Numbered from the stretch's first letter, positions 10,305 to 21,553 are shown. The stretch: 64,000 nt of DNA from Zizania palustris (GCA_019279435.1 JAAALK010000079.1:105009198-105073197); one strand, 5' to 3'. Notes: generated by a model not told the origin, from the letters alone. A program made the numbers and translations.

Positions 10305-11620
10305 ATATCCAAGGCACAATATTCTGGGCCGACCCCATCCTAATAGAATGCCATGGTTTGGATCTGATTCTAGGAATGGATTGGCTCAACAAACACCAAG
10401 GTGTGATAAGATGTGCCCTGAGGCATGTAATTGTGACCAGTGAAGAAGGGACTGTTGTCACATTCCAGATGCCAAGCTAGAAGTCCAGAAGACCTCGTCT
10501 ACACCAGATTACCTTGGAAGAGATACCAGTGGTCTGTGAGTACCTGGACGTATTTCCAGAGGATTTACCAGGGATGCCACCCAAAAGGGACATTGAGTTC
10601 TAGATTGATCTAGTACCCGGAACCACTCCCATCTACAAGCTACCGTATCGGATGGCCGCCAACGAGCTAGCTGAGATGAAGCAGCAACTTGAGGATCTTG
10701 AGAAGAAAGGATACATCAGACCCAGCACATCCCCGTGGGGCGCCCCTGTCATCTTCGTTGAGAAGGAGGACAAGGCTAAGCGTATGTGCGTGGATTATCG
10801 AGCCTTGAATGAGGTGACCATCAAGAATAAGTATCCTTTACCCAAGATCGATGATCTATTTGAACAGCTGAAAGGAGCCACGATATTTTCCAAGATCGAT
10901 CTGCGGTCTGGTTATCATCAGCTAAGGATTCGAGAAGAGGACATACCCAAGACGGCTTTTACCTCTCGTTATGGACTTTATGAGTGCACTGTCATGTCCT
11001 TTGGATTGACCAACGCCCCGACTTTCTTCATGAATATGATGAATAAGGTATTCATGGAATACTTGGAAAAGTTTATTGTGGTATTTATAGATGACATCCT
11101 CATCTTTTCCAAGGACAAAAAGGAGCACGAGACTCACATCCGATTGACCTTAGGAAAACTAAGGGAACATCAGTTATACGCCAAGTACAGCAAGTGCAAA
11201 TTTTGGACGGCGGAAGTAAAGTTCCTTGGACATATCATCTCTGCACAAGGTATCACAGTAGACCCTGCCACCGTGGAAGCAGTTACTGATTGGCTGCCAC
11301 CCACCAACGTATCAGAAATACGGAGTTTTCTTGGTTTGGCAGGATATTATCGGTGATTTATTGAGAATTTCTCCAAGATTGCCAAGCCTATGACTAAGTT
11401 ATTGCAGAAGGGAGAGAAGTTTGAATGGACTCCCGAATGCGAGGAAAGTTTTCGTACCCTCAAGACCCGGCTAGTGTCAACACCCATACTGACCCTACCG
11501 GATATCAGGAAGGACTTCCATATCTATTGCGACGCATCCCGCCAGGGATTGGGATGTGTTCTTATGCAAGACGGAGAGGTTGTCTCGTACGCCTCTTGTC
11601 AATTGAGACTCATGAGCTAA
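10277..11620 (+). pseudogene. Tekay reverse transcriptase and start of RNase H
   Basis: This is the second frame of the same polyprotein. The protease-RT connector (ILGMDWLNKHQGVI) carries a TAG at 10478 and another at 10601. The RT core is open from 10652 to a TGA at 11354: KKGYIRPSTSPWGAPV, VDYRALN, KIDLRSGYHQ, SFGLTNAP, and the catalytic FIDD box at 11084-11095. After the TGA (GYYR then FIENFSK; CGA fits) the RNase H start carries its first Asp in YCDAS. A one-base loss near 11605 ends this frame. The enzyme would copy element RNA into DNA. Confidence 0.92.
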
Positions 11621-13413
11621 ACTACCCTACACACGACCTGGAATTGGCCGTTGTTGTGCACGCCCTGAAAATATGGGGGCATTATTTGGTCGGAAACCGC
11701 TGCGAAATCTTTACAGATCACAAGAGTCTAAAGTATATCTTCACGCAGCCGGATCTCAACCTTAGGCAAAGGCGATGGTTAGAATTAATAAAGGACTATG
11801 ACTTAGGTATTCACTACCATCCCGGCAAAGCAAATGTGGTGGCTGATGCTCTAAGTCGTAAAGGATATTGCATCGCCATCATAATCCAGGATCACGCGCC
11901 TCTGCTATATAAAGAAATGGAAAAGTTAAATCTCGGGTTAACCACAGGAGCCTATCTAGCCACCCTGGAGACACAACCAGTCCTGTTCGAACAGATCCGT
12001 GGGGCTCAGTTAGAAGACCCGGATATAGCCGCCATTAAGAAGAACATGAGATAGGGCAAGGCCCTAGGATTTTCAGAGGATGAGAATGGCACCATATGGT
12101 TCGGAACCAGGATCTGTGTGCCAGATAAACCGGAGATAAAGACCCTTATTCTAAGGGAGGCCCATGATACTCTGTACTCCATCCATCCCGAGAGTACAAA
12201 GATGTACCAGGACCTGAAGGAACATTATTGGTGGGTTAGCATGAAGAAGGAAATTGCTCAGTTTGTCGTAGAATGTGACACCTGCCGACAAGTAAAAGCA
12301 GAACATCAGAGACCCGCAGGGCTGTTACAGCCACTTAAAGTGCCTGAATGGAAATGGGAAGAGATCGGTATGGACTTCATCAACGGACTCCCAAAGACCC
12401 AACTTGGATATGATTCTATATGGGTAATCATTGATCGGCTAACAAAGGTAGCTCATTTCATAGCCGTCAAGACGACCTTCAGTAGCCCTAAACTAGCAGA
12501 ATTGTATATGGCTCGCATAGTGTGTCTTCATGGGGTACCCAAGAAGATAGTATCTGATAGAGGAAGTCAGTTTACGTCTCGATTCTGGAAAAACCTTCAA
12601 GAGGAAATGGGAACGAGACTAAACTTCAGCACCGCATACCACCCTCAGACGGATGGACAAACTGAAAGGGTGAATCAGATATTAGAGGATATGCTTCGGG
12701 CATGCGTCTTGGATTTTGGAGGAACTTGGGACAAGAGTTTACCGTACGCCGAGTTTTCGTACAACAACAGTTACCAAGCCAGCCTTCAGATGTCCCCGCT
12801 CGAAGCTTTATATGGACATAAGTGTAGGACGCCTTTACTTTGGGATCAAACCGGTGAATCCCAAGTGTTTGGAATAGACATCCTTCGTGAAGCTGAAGAG
12901 AAGGTAAGGATTATCAGAGACCGACTCAAGACAGCCCAATATCGACAGAAGAGCTATGTGGACAATCATCGTCGGGATTTATCCTTTGAAGAGGGAAACC
13001 ATGTCTACCTCCGAGTCACTCCTCTCCGTGGCACACAACGGTTTAACATGAGAGGAAAGTTGGCACCTCGATACGTTGGACCTTTTCCCATTGTTCGGCG
13101 CCAAGGCGAAGTCGCTTATCAGTTGGAACTACCACCCTCATTGGCTAGGGTGCATGACGTGTTTCATGTGTCACAACTAAAGAAGTGTCTTCGAGTCCCA
13201 GCAGAGCAAGTAGACCTTCAGCAGTTGAACATTCAAGAAGATCTGACCTACGTGGAAAAGCCCGTCAGGATCTTGGAAGTCAAAGAAAGGACCATCAGGA
13301 GTCGCGTCATCCGCTTCTGTAAGGTTCAGTGGAGCAATCATCCCGTAGAGGAAGCTACGTGGGAAAAAGAGGAAGAACTCAAAGCACAGCATCCAGAGCT
13401 ATTCGAGGATTGA
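11605..13413 (+). pseudogene. Tekay RNase H, integrase and chromodomain
   Basis: This is the third frame. RNase H continues with NYPTHDLELA and FTDHKSLKYIF (catalytic Asp at about 11716). A TAG at 12052 fits CAG. Integrase is then intact for 431 codons from 12118: an HHCC zinc site (H...H...CDTC, 12160-12290) and the DDE core (MDFINGLP; SDRGSQFTS; NQILED). The C-terminus reads VRILEVKERTIRSRVIRFCK and then VQWSNHPVEEATWE, a chromodomain that would direct insertion to chromatin marks. The ORF ends at 13413, 42 bp before the 3' LTR. Because only the integrase half is open, no complete product can be made. Confidence 0.92.
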
Positions 13414-13455
13414 TTCGAATCTCGAGGACGAGATTCTCTATAAGGGGGATAGGAT

Positions 13456-16400
13456 TGTAACATCCCAAGATTTAAAAATAAATAAAATAAAGGAAATATA
13501 TTTTTTAGGGAATTAAAGGAATTATTTAATTAAAGAAAGGGAAAATTACTCACATGCCATTATAATTTTCTGAAATTGCTTACATGCCACTGTCAGTGAC
13601 TGTGGCGGCCCCCATCTGGCAGTGACACAACGATGGCATTTTGGCAAACCGTAAAAATCGTAATGGCACAGAAAAAATTAACCCTTAAAGAAAACCCTAA
13701 AAGAGCCCTTCTAAAGCCAAATAGGGAGAAATATTCAAAATTTCAACTTGGAAAATTTATGATAGAATCCAGAGGCCAAGATATAATTTTAGGAATTTTT
13801 ACAACATTTTGTCAATAGTGATTCAACCTTTAATAAAATAAATTAATTACTGGATTTATTTTAATCAGAAAACCATTTTAAATCCTAATGGGCCGCAACC
13901 CCCAATCTGCCTCAGCCCAGCCCAGCGCCTGTGTCACTAACATGTGGGACCCGCCTGTCAGTGCGCTCCCCTCTCTCCTCTCCCGCGCCCACGTCAGCTT
14001 GGCCCCGCCTGTCAGCCTCTCTAGCCCGCGCCTCAGTCCATGGCCGTTTGGTCCCGCTTGTCGGCCCTTTCCTTTCCCGCTCGCCCGGTGACAGGTGGAG
14101 CCCACCTGTCAGATCCTTCGTCCTCGTTGGAAGGGGATCTCTCCCCTTTCCTTTCCGGTGACCACCCTTCCTTTTCTCGCCGTCGGCCGCCCCGATCCGA
14201 CTGGATTCGCCCCGAACTCCCTTCGTTGGACCACCGCGACCCCCTTCCATCTATAGCCCATGTGTTTTAACAAGTATGGAAGCTAGCCCACGCAAATGGA
14301 ACCCTCGGCGGAGAAGGAAGGAAACCTTCGGTTTCCTTCCGTTTGGCCGCCGCCGGTGACCCTATAAGAACCCCTCGGTTCGCCGCCCACTGCCCACACC
14401 GCCTAAGCCCTAGCCGGAGCCCTCCTGAGCGCTGTCGCCCGTTTTTGGCCTCTAGCTCTGCTTCACCTCCGGCCACCGTTTGCCGCCGCCTCGGGCCCCC
14501 TCCGTCCTTCTCCGCCGCCGAAGGTACGGTCATGACCGCCGTCCTCTCCTCTTTCCATTTTCGCCAAAACCTAGGCTCCTAGGCACTCGCCGCCGCCACG
14601 CCTGAGCCCCGCCATCGTCGAAGATGAAGGGGGGTACGAGCCCCTTAGCGCGTGCCGTGACGGATTTGATCCTGGCCGCATGATCGCAATCGGAGCGCAC
14701 AGACTTCGGGATTTAATCTGGGTCATCGATCTCACCCAAAAGGGTAACGAGGCCTCACAGTCGTCTGTTGCCACTTAAGCGATCCCGCCTCGCGCCTGGC
14801 TGCTGGATCCAGATCCGACGGCTCTGGTTGATCCAATCCACGCGCACAGTCATGGGTTCATGGTGAACCTGGTTCACCGTGGACCAGCGACTGTTTTCTG
14901 TTTAAATAAAAATCCAGAAAATTGTTTAAACTTTAAAAATTCATAACTTGCTCATTTCAACTGCAAATTTCACCTTCCAAATTTTGTTAAATTCCTCTTT
15001 TTATTCTCTACACATTAATGCCATAAAAACAGTATGTCCCTGTTGCCCAAAATATTCTTATTAATTAAACAAATAAAAACCCCTTAGGTATAAATTGTTA
15101 ATTCATAAAATAAATTGGGAAAAACCTTAAAATCTAATCTTTAATGTTTTTCAACATAACTACAGAATAACAAAGCTTGATTCCACATACTTAAACTCAT
15201 AAAACTTGTATGCTTATGTTTTGTGATATTTTGTTTGTTTATTGAATGTTATGTTTACTTTTTCCGTATCAAGAAGACTACGAGTTCGTCGAGGAGCCGG
15301 AGTTTTACCCCGAGGTTCCACCTTCACCCTTTGCTGAGCAAGGCAAGTCACAACCCCCATTTTGATCATCATTGATACCATGTTTTAATAAATTATCGCT
15401 ATAGCTCATAGGATAATATTGCATTAGTCAAATATCAAACCCTACACTATATTTATTAGATCCCCGTCCTTGTGTGCAAACCCAAGCCATGCTTATTGAG
15501 CCTTAACTCCTTGTAACTCTACTATAATATATTAGCTAGTGTCCAATGTACCGACACAACTTCTATAGGATAAAAAAAGAATGACTCGTAGATAGCTGGA
15601 TTCTACTATATGTATTTCCCCGTTATGCTCGTCTCTAGACTCTGTTGGAGTTGGCTATGTTATAAGTATGGTGGGTTCCGGGTGCAAGCTAGGGCATTGG
15701 TTGGTCGCACCCGGGACACTATAAGGACCAGTCTGCGGGATCTGTTGCAAAGCACTTCCGTACTAACCACAAGTTTAATGGGTAAGTCCTAACTGAAAGT
15801 ATAGAACAATCCGACTCGATGCACCATAGTGGAGGGGGCAAGGGGCAACCTGTGGGTGACTTGTACCGACGTGGCTCAAGGGGGGTATGGTGTTGGCTCG
15901 ACGCGTCGGGGCACCATATGAAACCCATAAGAGGGTGTTGTCGGGTTGAGGCGGACCATATGGAAGGTTTTGGCACGAGTTCCCGTGGTATGGGTCATCT
16001 CGTTACACTTTGGTGTAAGTGATGAGTGTGTGCCTTGTGGGTACAGTGGTACACCTCTGATCGTATTCAATCTTTTCGAAAAGCCGAGCCCACGGTCAAG
16101 GGCGGGTTGTGTGACTTCTCGCAGTTAGTTTACTATTGTTTGAATGGTTGAGTTATTTATGACATGTAAGGACTATTGAGCGAGGGTGGGCTGACTGTAC
16201 CCCTTGAGTTAGAAGATGATGATGCATACTCATGTTTACATTTCTGTAATAATAACTTGATCTCATTTAAATGCTTTACAAATATGCTTTTCCGCAAAAT
16301 TAGTCACTATCTCCCTTATTATTACTCTGCATTATATTTGCATCCGGTGGCTTGTTGAGTACGTTTGTACTCACCCCCGTTGACTTACACCACCAGAGCC

Positions 16401-16646
16401 CGTCTGCTACGAGGAGGATGAAGGTCTGGAGTAGCGACCTAGTCAAGACGAGACTGGAAGGAGGCGTTCATCTAGGACCTTTGTTTTATTAGTTTCTCTT
16501 CACCTTTATTCACTTTTGTACTAATACAGTCTACGAACCGTGAATGATTGATCGTATTGTACATGGTCGTGTGATAAACGTCTTGATTTATTGATTTTCT
16601 ATGGAATTTCAATAAAAGTCCGGATTTATTAAATCTAGGCGTGACA
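13456..16646 (+). repeat. Tekay element 3' LTR, about 3.19 kb, with MITE
   Basis: It is homologous end to end with the 5' LTR, plus a 146-bp MITE and its 9-bp duplication. It starts TGTAACATCCC and ends GGCGTGACA, followed by the GGTTT duplication. Scattered point differences and small indels separate the two LTRs; I did not count them. Confidence 0.95.
13539..13684. mobile_element. Mutator-like MITE, 146 bp, in the 3' LTR
   Basis: It is absent from the 5' LTR, which gives the exact boundary. It begins GGGAAAATTACTCACATGCC, and its right end read on the other strand begins GGGTTAATTTTTTC, giving imperfect terminal inverted repeats. It is flanked by the perfect 9-bp duplication TTAAAGAAA (13530-13538 and 13685-13693), the size left by Mutator-like elements. 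A second 146-bp copy is inverted at 53109-53254. Confidence 0.85.
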
Positions 16647-16651
16647 GGTTT

Positions 16652-17505
16652 TCGCCACGCACACTGTAGATAACCGACCAGCCACACCACCGGCCTTGAG
16701 CCGATGACCTTGTTTCCTTGAGCTTGTGAAATCTTAGGAGGCACTTTCGAAGTAGAAGGGGAAATATTTAGAACCTTGGAGTGAGGATGCTTTTGTCCTC
16801 TTCATCCATCATGTTGATTATTCTCGAAGAGAGACACTTGTCATGAACTTGAGTCCTTCAGCTCGATATTGACTTCTTGAAGGAAATTCGATGAAGACGA
16901 AGCAGTCCTTCGAAGCCATCCTTCTCCTGACTTAGCATACTGCTCGAAGTAGGTCATTAGTTGTGCTATCGAAGAAATATGTTTCCAATGAAGCTTATCG
17001 AGGAGGCCCGGGTTTGTGACACCTTCGCGTGCAGCGTCAACAACGGATGATGTAGACATCCCCTCTATCTGAGACTTCGTATGAGCAAAGTGCTTAAAGA
17101 ATTGACGCAGAGTTTCTTCGGGCTACTGCTTCACCTAAAAAAGACTCCTTGTAGACATCAGGGGCACAAAGGTCCCTTGAAAATTTCTCACGAATGTTTT
17201 CTTCAGCTGCTCCGAAGACTTAATTGATCCTGGTTTTAAAGACCAGAACCAACGAAGAGCCACCCCTTCGAGCGCAAGGGGGAAACACTTGGCCATCATG
17301 TCTCGAACCCCTCCACTGGCTTCAATTGCAAGTGCATAAGAGCGGGAGAATTCTCCGGGGTCTTCCTCTCCGGAGTACTTGGACAGCTTCGAAGTCCTGA
17401 ACTTGGGGTCGAAGTGCACATTTTGCAAGTCTGGGTGTAGCGGAGACTCATCGTTGAAGGAAGCATTCTCGTTGCTTCTCTGGACCTTAGAAGCTTCGGG
17501 ATAGT
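16652..17505 (-). pseudogene. Tat-type gag, continuation split by the Tekay insertion
   Basis: Read leftwards from about 17430: MQNVHFDPKFRTSKLSKYSG, EEDPGEFSRSYALAIEASGG, FPLALEGVALRWFWSL, then FVRNFQGTFVPLMSTRSLF. Two TAGs follow at about 17110-17137, where Gln codons (CAG) fit. The reading resumes as EETLRQFFKHF and MSTSSVVDAAREGVTNPGLL. It continues to 16652, where the Tekay element interrupts it, and resumes at 4760. The gag start is missing; a foreign LTR fragment (17506-17802) replaces it. Confidence 0.75.
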
Positions 17506-17802
17506 AAATAGGTCGATTATATCGTCTTATAGGCTGATGGTGTATTCAGCCTGATCGTCCTATAGTCATCGGTCTTATGGCTGATCAGCGTATTCATTCA
17601 CGATTATTTTATCCTCACCATAGTCATCGGTTTGGCAGCCGATCGGCTCTGCTACTAATGCTATTGTTTTCTTTGACTCCTTATCACTTGCAGGGTCAAA
17701 CTAATCAGCATATTCAGAACCTTCTTTTCTAAGATTATATGACCTACAATAGAGTTAAGAAAATCTCACAGACCACGCGTGTGACCAAAAACTACACCAA
17801 CA
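17506..17802 (+). repeat. LTR fragment related to the LTR at 57438-58073
   Basis: It carries GTCATCGG, GGCTGATCAGCG and CAGGGTCAAACTAATC and ends CTACACCAACA, matching the second half of the LTR at 57438-58073. The first half is missing. It lies inside the Tat gag/leader. Confidence 0.6.
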
Positions 17803-18119
17803 ACATATTAGAGCGAAGCATACTCCCACATGTGTTGACTTTATTTATCTCGCGTCGAACCAACTTCGAGCTTGGGTAGCGAAAAGGTTTATGCTTACCT
17901 TGGGAAATCCAAAAAAGTCCGGAGACGCAAGGCTTCAAAGCAGAGTATTGAGAAAATTGTGAAGCCTTTGGAGTATATTTGAAGCCCCTAGCCGAAGGGA
18001 AACATGTAGAGTCTATGTAGGACTTCACATACATTTTTGGAGGTATACTTCGAGATGGATTACATAGATAGTGGTAAAAAGGCTAATTTAGTACTAGGCT
18101 CCCCACAGACGACAATAAC
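17803..18119 (-). other. Leader of minus-strand Tat element
   Basis: This non-coding stretch is rich in CTTCGAAG-like words (GGCTTCAAAG, AAGCCCC). It ends at GGCTCCCCACAGACGACAAT, the primer-binding region next to the LTR. It resembles 51830-52090. Confidence 0.5.
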
Positions 18120-18530
18120 TGTTGTAGCATAAAAGTTATTCCTGACAAGTTTATTTAGCCTCAAAGAGCATCTAATTGCAAGATAGATTTATACTGGTTT
18201 AGGCATCCAAGCAGAATAATAGTCTTACACCATTTCATAGTGATTTTTATATTCTCAAAGTATGAAGGATTGTGAAGGGGTATCGGAGCATAAATCTCGA
18301 AGCCTTGCGGTTGAAGTAGGCTTCACCATCCTCTCAAGCAAAGCTCGAAGTGTCTCTTTGGTGCTTAGATAGTTTCGTAATTAACTTTTGGTCTTGTAGA
18401 TTACAAAGTAGTCTTCGGATAGTCTTAGATGCTTTCGTTTCAAGCAGGACGAAAGGGTCTCTTTAACTGGTTTGTTAGCTTCGACTCATCACAAAGCTTC
18501 ACAAGTAATGTCATTTGGACCTTGTTCCGT
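18120..18530 (-). repeat. LTR, minus orientation, truncated
   Basis: It starts TGTTGTAGCATAAAAG, that is, ends CTACAACA on the minus strand. It contains the AGATTTATACTGG box also present at 52180 (GGATTTATACTGG). It is related to the LTR at 52092-53358 but shorter. The right edge, near 18530, is approximate. Confidence 0.5.
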
Positions 18531-19558
18531 ATTATTATGGATAATCTGAATGAATCTGAATTATTATGACATGACTCTCAAGCTATCAAACGGTGTGACT
18601 TTTATAAAAAAATATATGTAAAAGTTGCTAAAAAAATCCGAATAATCTATTTTATTTTTTTATACTTAGTTAATCACACATTAATGAGTCACCTCAATTT
18701 TTATGAAAAAACAATTTTATCTAGATTCTTGAACGGAGCCATACCTATTAGACTTGCTTATTAATACTTCTATTTCCATTTCATTTATCTCTCGACACAT
18801 TTTGACACTTTCGTATTAAAACCACACAAAGAATTAAAACCACACAAAGAATTAAAACCACACAAAGAAGACCCACATTCGACATATTAATCCTCTAAGA
18901 TAAGATAATATCGATTTTTTGCACTCGTGCTACCATATTAAAATTATGTATATGTTCTAAAGTTAAATACTTTATTTAGTTTTACATAATTATTTTTCTC
19001 AGACAGAGGCAAACGCCAAACCAACATTGTTGCGAGCGTGCCATTGGCACGCCATAGCTGCAAGCCTCCAACAAATGTTTTAGGTGGCGCACCCCAGGCG
19101 TGACAAATAATAGTTCGTAAGACGCCACTAAACAATAAATAGCATGCTAAACATCAACAAGAACACTAAAAAGCATGATAGCAACCTGCCACAGCAGCCT
19201 ACACCCTACAAATGTCAAATATCAAGATAATCAGGTTGTTTTACAGACGTTAATCGGCAGATCAAAAAATGCATAACCATCATTTACATTGAAATATCAT
19301 GAACATAATAATCAGCCAGTCACATAGCATAACATCAGAAGTCAGTAGTATGACTTGTGTCAACAGTCAAATGCCAAACATGCAAAAAGCAACACTCAAG
19401 TATAGTTGCAATGGAGCAGCAACATAATCTGAAAACAGCATCAATATTCAATATACACAATGCAACCCATTTGCAAGTCCTTGAGAACTCAGGGATCAAA
19501 TGGACAAAGGATCTTTAGACAAAGTACAATGGAATGACTTGTTAAGTAATCCTGCAAC
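18531..19558. other. AT-rich intergenic DNA, no gene seen
   Basis: No ORF with family features is visible. It contains a three-copy 18-bp tandem repeat (ATTAAAACCACACAAAGA, about 18813-18868). The rest is AT-rich, with no recognisable element ends. Confidence 0.5.
18813..18868. repeat. Minisatellite, 18 bp x 3
   Basis: Three consecutive copies of ATTAAAACCACACAAAGA, essentially identical. Confidence 0.85.
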
Positions 19559-19566
19559 CTGAATGC

Positions 19567-20440
19567 CAGTGTTGAAAAAATCGGCCGATCAGCCGATTAA
19601 TCGGCCGATTAATCGGTGATCGGCCATGTACCATTTAATTTTCACTGAAATCGGCCATTAATCGGTCAACCGATTAATCGGTCGGTCAAACCGATTAATC
19701 GGTGGTCAACCCGATTAATCGGTGCCAACCGATTAATCGGTACGGCCTGGGGGGGCTGAAAAAAATGGGTTTTCCCCCCTCTTTCCTCTTCGCGACGCCA
19801 GATCTGAAGCCAGAGCCAGCTTCCCCTTCTTCGCGACGCCAGATCTGACGCCGTCCGCCGCCGTCCGCCGCCCCGCCGTCGTCGCCCGGCTCCCCTCCCG
19901 CGGTCCCCGGCTGGAGTCTGGACGCCGAGCGCGCGTCGCCGGCTCCCCTCCCGCCCGCCGCGCGTCGCCGGCTCCCCTCCTGCCGCGCGCCGCCGGCTCC
20001 CCTCCCGCCGCGCGCCGCCGGCTCCCCTCCTGTTTGCTGGAGGATTGACTCTTGCGACATGGAGGGCAGCGGTGTGAAGGTTGGCCGGAGGGAGGTGCTT
20101 GGAGGAGAGGAGCTACGTGAGGGAGAGAAGTCACAGAACTGAAGAGAGGAAGAGAAGTAGATAGCAGCTGAACGGGTGGTTGGGGAGGAGGTGAAAGGCT
20201 GGCGGCGGGAGGCTTGGAGGAGAGGAGTGGAGAAGGGATTGAGGGCATTATATACTCTAGGGTTTGAGGGGTTTATATAGATATGGTTTGACTAGAATAA
20301 TATGTTAACTATAAATTTAATATTCAACATTTAACCGATTAATTGATCGACCGATTAATTCAGTTAATCCCCGATTAACCGATTAATCCTTACTCGGTGG
20401 TTGGCCGATCAGCTACCGATCACCGATTTTTCTAACACTG
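19567..20440. mobile_element. Non-autonomous hAT element, 874 bp
   Basis: The terminal inverted repeats are CAGTGTTGAAAAAATCGG on the left and, on the other strand at the right end, CAGTGTTAGAAAAATCGG. The perfect 8-bp duplication CTGAATGC (19559-19566 and 20441-20448) is the hAT size. Both subterminal regions are packed with CCGATTAATCGG palindromes or variants. The middle (19740-20250) is GC-rich with 24-27-bp repeats and a minus-strand open frame without transposase motifs, so it looks like a deletion derivative that kept the transposase promoter and first exon. Confidence 0.9.
19733..20248 (-). CDS. Leftover first-exon-like ORF in the hAT element
   Basis: This is a 171-codon open frame starting MPSIPSPLLSSKPP. 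The N-terminus is Pro/Ser-rich, then Arg/Gly/Ala-rich because of the 24-27-bp GC repeats (CGCCGGCTCCCCTCC, 19925-20040). TATA-like sequences (TATATAAACC and TATATAATG, 20250-20280, minus strand) lie upstream. No zinc finger, DDE core or dimerisation motif of hAT transposases is present. It is probably not a functional protein. Confidence 0.3.
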   Translation of the reverse strand: MPSIPSPLLSSKPPAASLSPPPQPPVQLLSTSLPLFSSVTSLPHVAPLLQAPPSGQPSHRCPPCRKSQSSSKQEGSRRRAAGGEPAARGRRGAGDARRAGGEPATRARRPDSSRGPREGSRATTAGRRTAADGVRSGVAKKGKLALASDLASRRGKRGENPFFSAPPGRTD

Positions 20441-20448
20441 CTGAATGC

Positions 20449-20871
20449 ATTGCTTGATAGAATGTAAAATGCAGCACCATGATGCAGAAGAGGTCCACAG
20501 ATGGATTAGAATCAGAATAATTAACCTACCTTTTCTATGGTAAATTGTTTAATCACATGAGAAACATGCACCATAAATATAACGTGGGAAAACTACGCTA
20601 CAAAGAACATTACATTTCAACGTTGTCATGGTGTCACCGCATAACGTTAATGTATGTATTATTGTGTCGGTACCAGCTAACTACTCGAGAAGACGTTACA
20701 TTGCAACACACGGCAAAATTTTGCTGATCTGATCCGATAATATCGATTACATGTAACACAGCACTAATAATATAATGTCGAGAAGAGAACCCTTCTCCAA
20801 TAGTTAAGTAGGAGAGTAAGAAACGAAGAAATGAACGACTCATTGATTCGATCTCATCAAAGTAAAGAGAA
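20449..20871 (-). other. Presumed 3' untranslated and downstream region of TIM23
   Basis: No independent gene is visible. The part nearest 20871 follows the TIM23 stop and is probably transcribed with it. I see no clear AATAAA signal on the minus strand, so the transcript end is undetermined. Confidence 0.4.
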
Positions 20872-21456
20872 TCAGAGGGCAGGTACATATCTCTTGGCAG
20901 CCTGCTTCCCGGCCATGGCGGCACCGGCAAGGACACCTCCTATGGCGCCAGCGACGGCGGCGGACCGCGGCCCGTTGGCGGCGCGGAATAGAGCGCCGGT
21001 GCCGAGCCCCGCGGTGACGCTGTTGATCCAGTCGTCGCGGTCGCGCACCGCGACCATACCGCTCTCGATCCCAGCGTATAGCAGGCCGATGACGCCGAGC
21101 CTGTTGCCGACGCGGCGGCCAGAGCTGCCGCAGGAGTTGAGGACGCGGTTGGCCCGGATCTTAGCGGTGTCCCCCGGCTCGGCGTTGCGAGCGGCGTCGC
21201 GGAGACCGATGGCAGCGCCTGCCACGGCGCCCGAGAGGTATCCTATGCCGGTGTAGTAGGTGAGGTTCTCGCCCCAGGATCGGCGCTGGGCGAGGGACTC
21301 CTCCTGGAAGAGGAACTCCGGGGAGGTGGGGAGGTCGTACAGATGCTTGTAGGGGATATTCAGGTCCTGGTAAGGGCTGTAAAGCCGCCGGCCCGAGGCA
21401 TCCGTGCGGTCGTCGCGGGAGCTGGATCCCGACGGGAACAACCGCGGATTGGCCAT
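20872..21456 (-). CDS. TIM23: Mitochondrial inner-membrane translocase subunit TIM23-like
   Basis: This intact, intronless 194-residue protein is close to the usual plant TIM23 length of about 190. TIM23 forms the channel of the presequence translocase that moves precursors across or into the inner membrane. Seen here: YSPYQDLNIP and LYDLPTSPEFLFQEE near residues 26-53, then RRSWGENLTYYTGIGYLSG (59-76), typical of plant TIM23. Four hydrophobic segments lie at roughly 68-86, 118-137, 143-158 and 166-182. A complete PRAT signature is present: G124, Y127, R138, D142, A149-G150, G154. It ends KRYVPAL. An in-frame ATG at 21516 lies only about 30 bp from the TATA box, so the ATG at 21456 (MANPRLF) is preferred. 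Third positions are strongly GC-rich, as in many grass genes. Confidence 0.93.
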   Translation of the reverse strand: MANPRLFPSGSSSRDDRTDASGRRLYSPYQDLNIPYKHLYDLPTSPEFLFQEESLAQRRSWGENLTYYTGIGYLSGAVAGAAIGLRDAARNAEPGDTAKIRANRVLNSCGSSGRRVGNRLGVIGLLYAGIESGMVAVRDRDDWINSVTAGLGTGALFRAANGPRSAAVAGAIGGVLAGAAMAGKQAAKRYVPAL

Positions 21457-21545
21457 GGGCGGCGGCGGCGGCGGCGGAAGGATGGAAGGATGAGGGGGAA
21501 TCAGGGGTTCGGGCACGGAGCGGACCGCGACTATTCCACGCTGGC

Positions 21546-21553
21546 TTTTATAT
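21546..21553 (-). promoter_or_regulatory. TATA box of TIM23
   Basis: TATAAAAG on the minus strand lies about 90 bp upstream of the chosen start codon. Transcription would begin near 21520, leaving a 5' leader of about 65 bases that ends in a GCC/CCG run. Confidence 0.6.

Larger units (their letters stand above)
4766..16646 (+). mobile_element. Complete Tekay/Del-type Ty3 retrotransposon (chromovirus), 11.9 kb, inactive
   Basis: Two long LTRs (4766-7808 and 13456-16646) are flanked by the perfect 5-bp duplication GGTTT (4761-4765 and 16647-16651). The initiator-methionine primer site is at 7812, and a polypurine tract (AAGGGGGATAGGAT) lies just before 13456. In order it encodes ORF0, gag with a zinc knuckle, protease, RT, RNase H, integrase and a C-terminal chromodomain. 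The very long LTRs, the domain order and the chromodomain fit the Tekay/Del lineage (RIRE3/RetroSat-2-like). It is inserted in a minus-strand Tat gag. Eight stops and two frameshifts in the coding region make it non-autonomous. Confidence 0.95.

Noticed and set aside
21454..21516. Upstream ATG at 21516 as the TIM23 start
   Set aside because: It would lie almost at the expected transcript start given the TATA box at 21546-21553, and the extra 20 residues are a Pro run from the CCG repeat, not found in the family.
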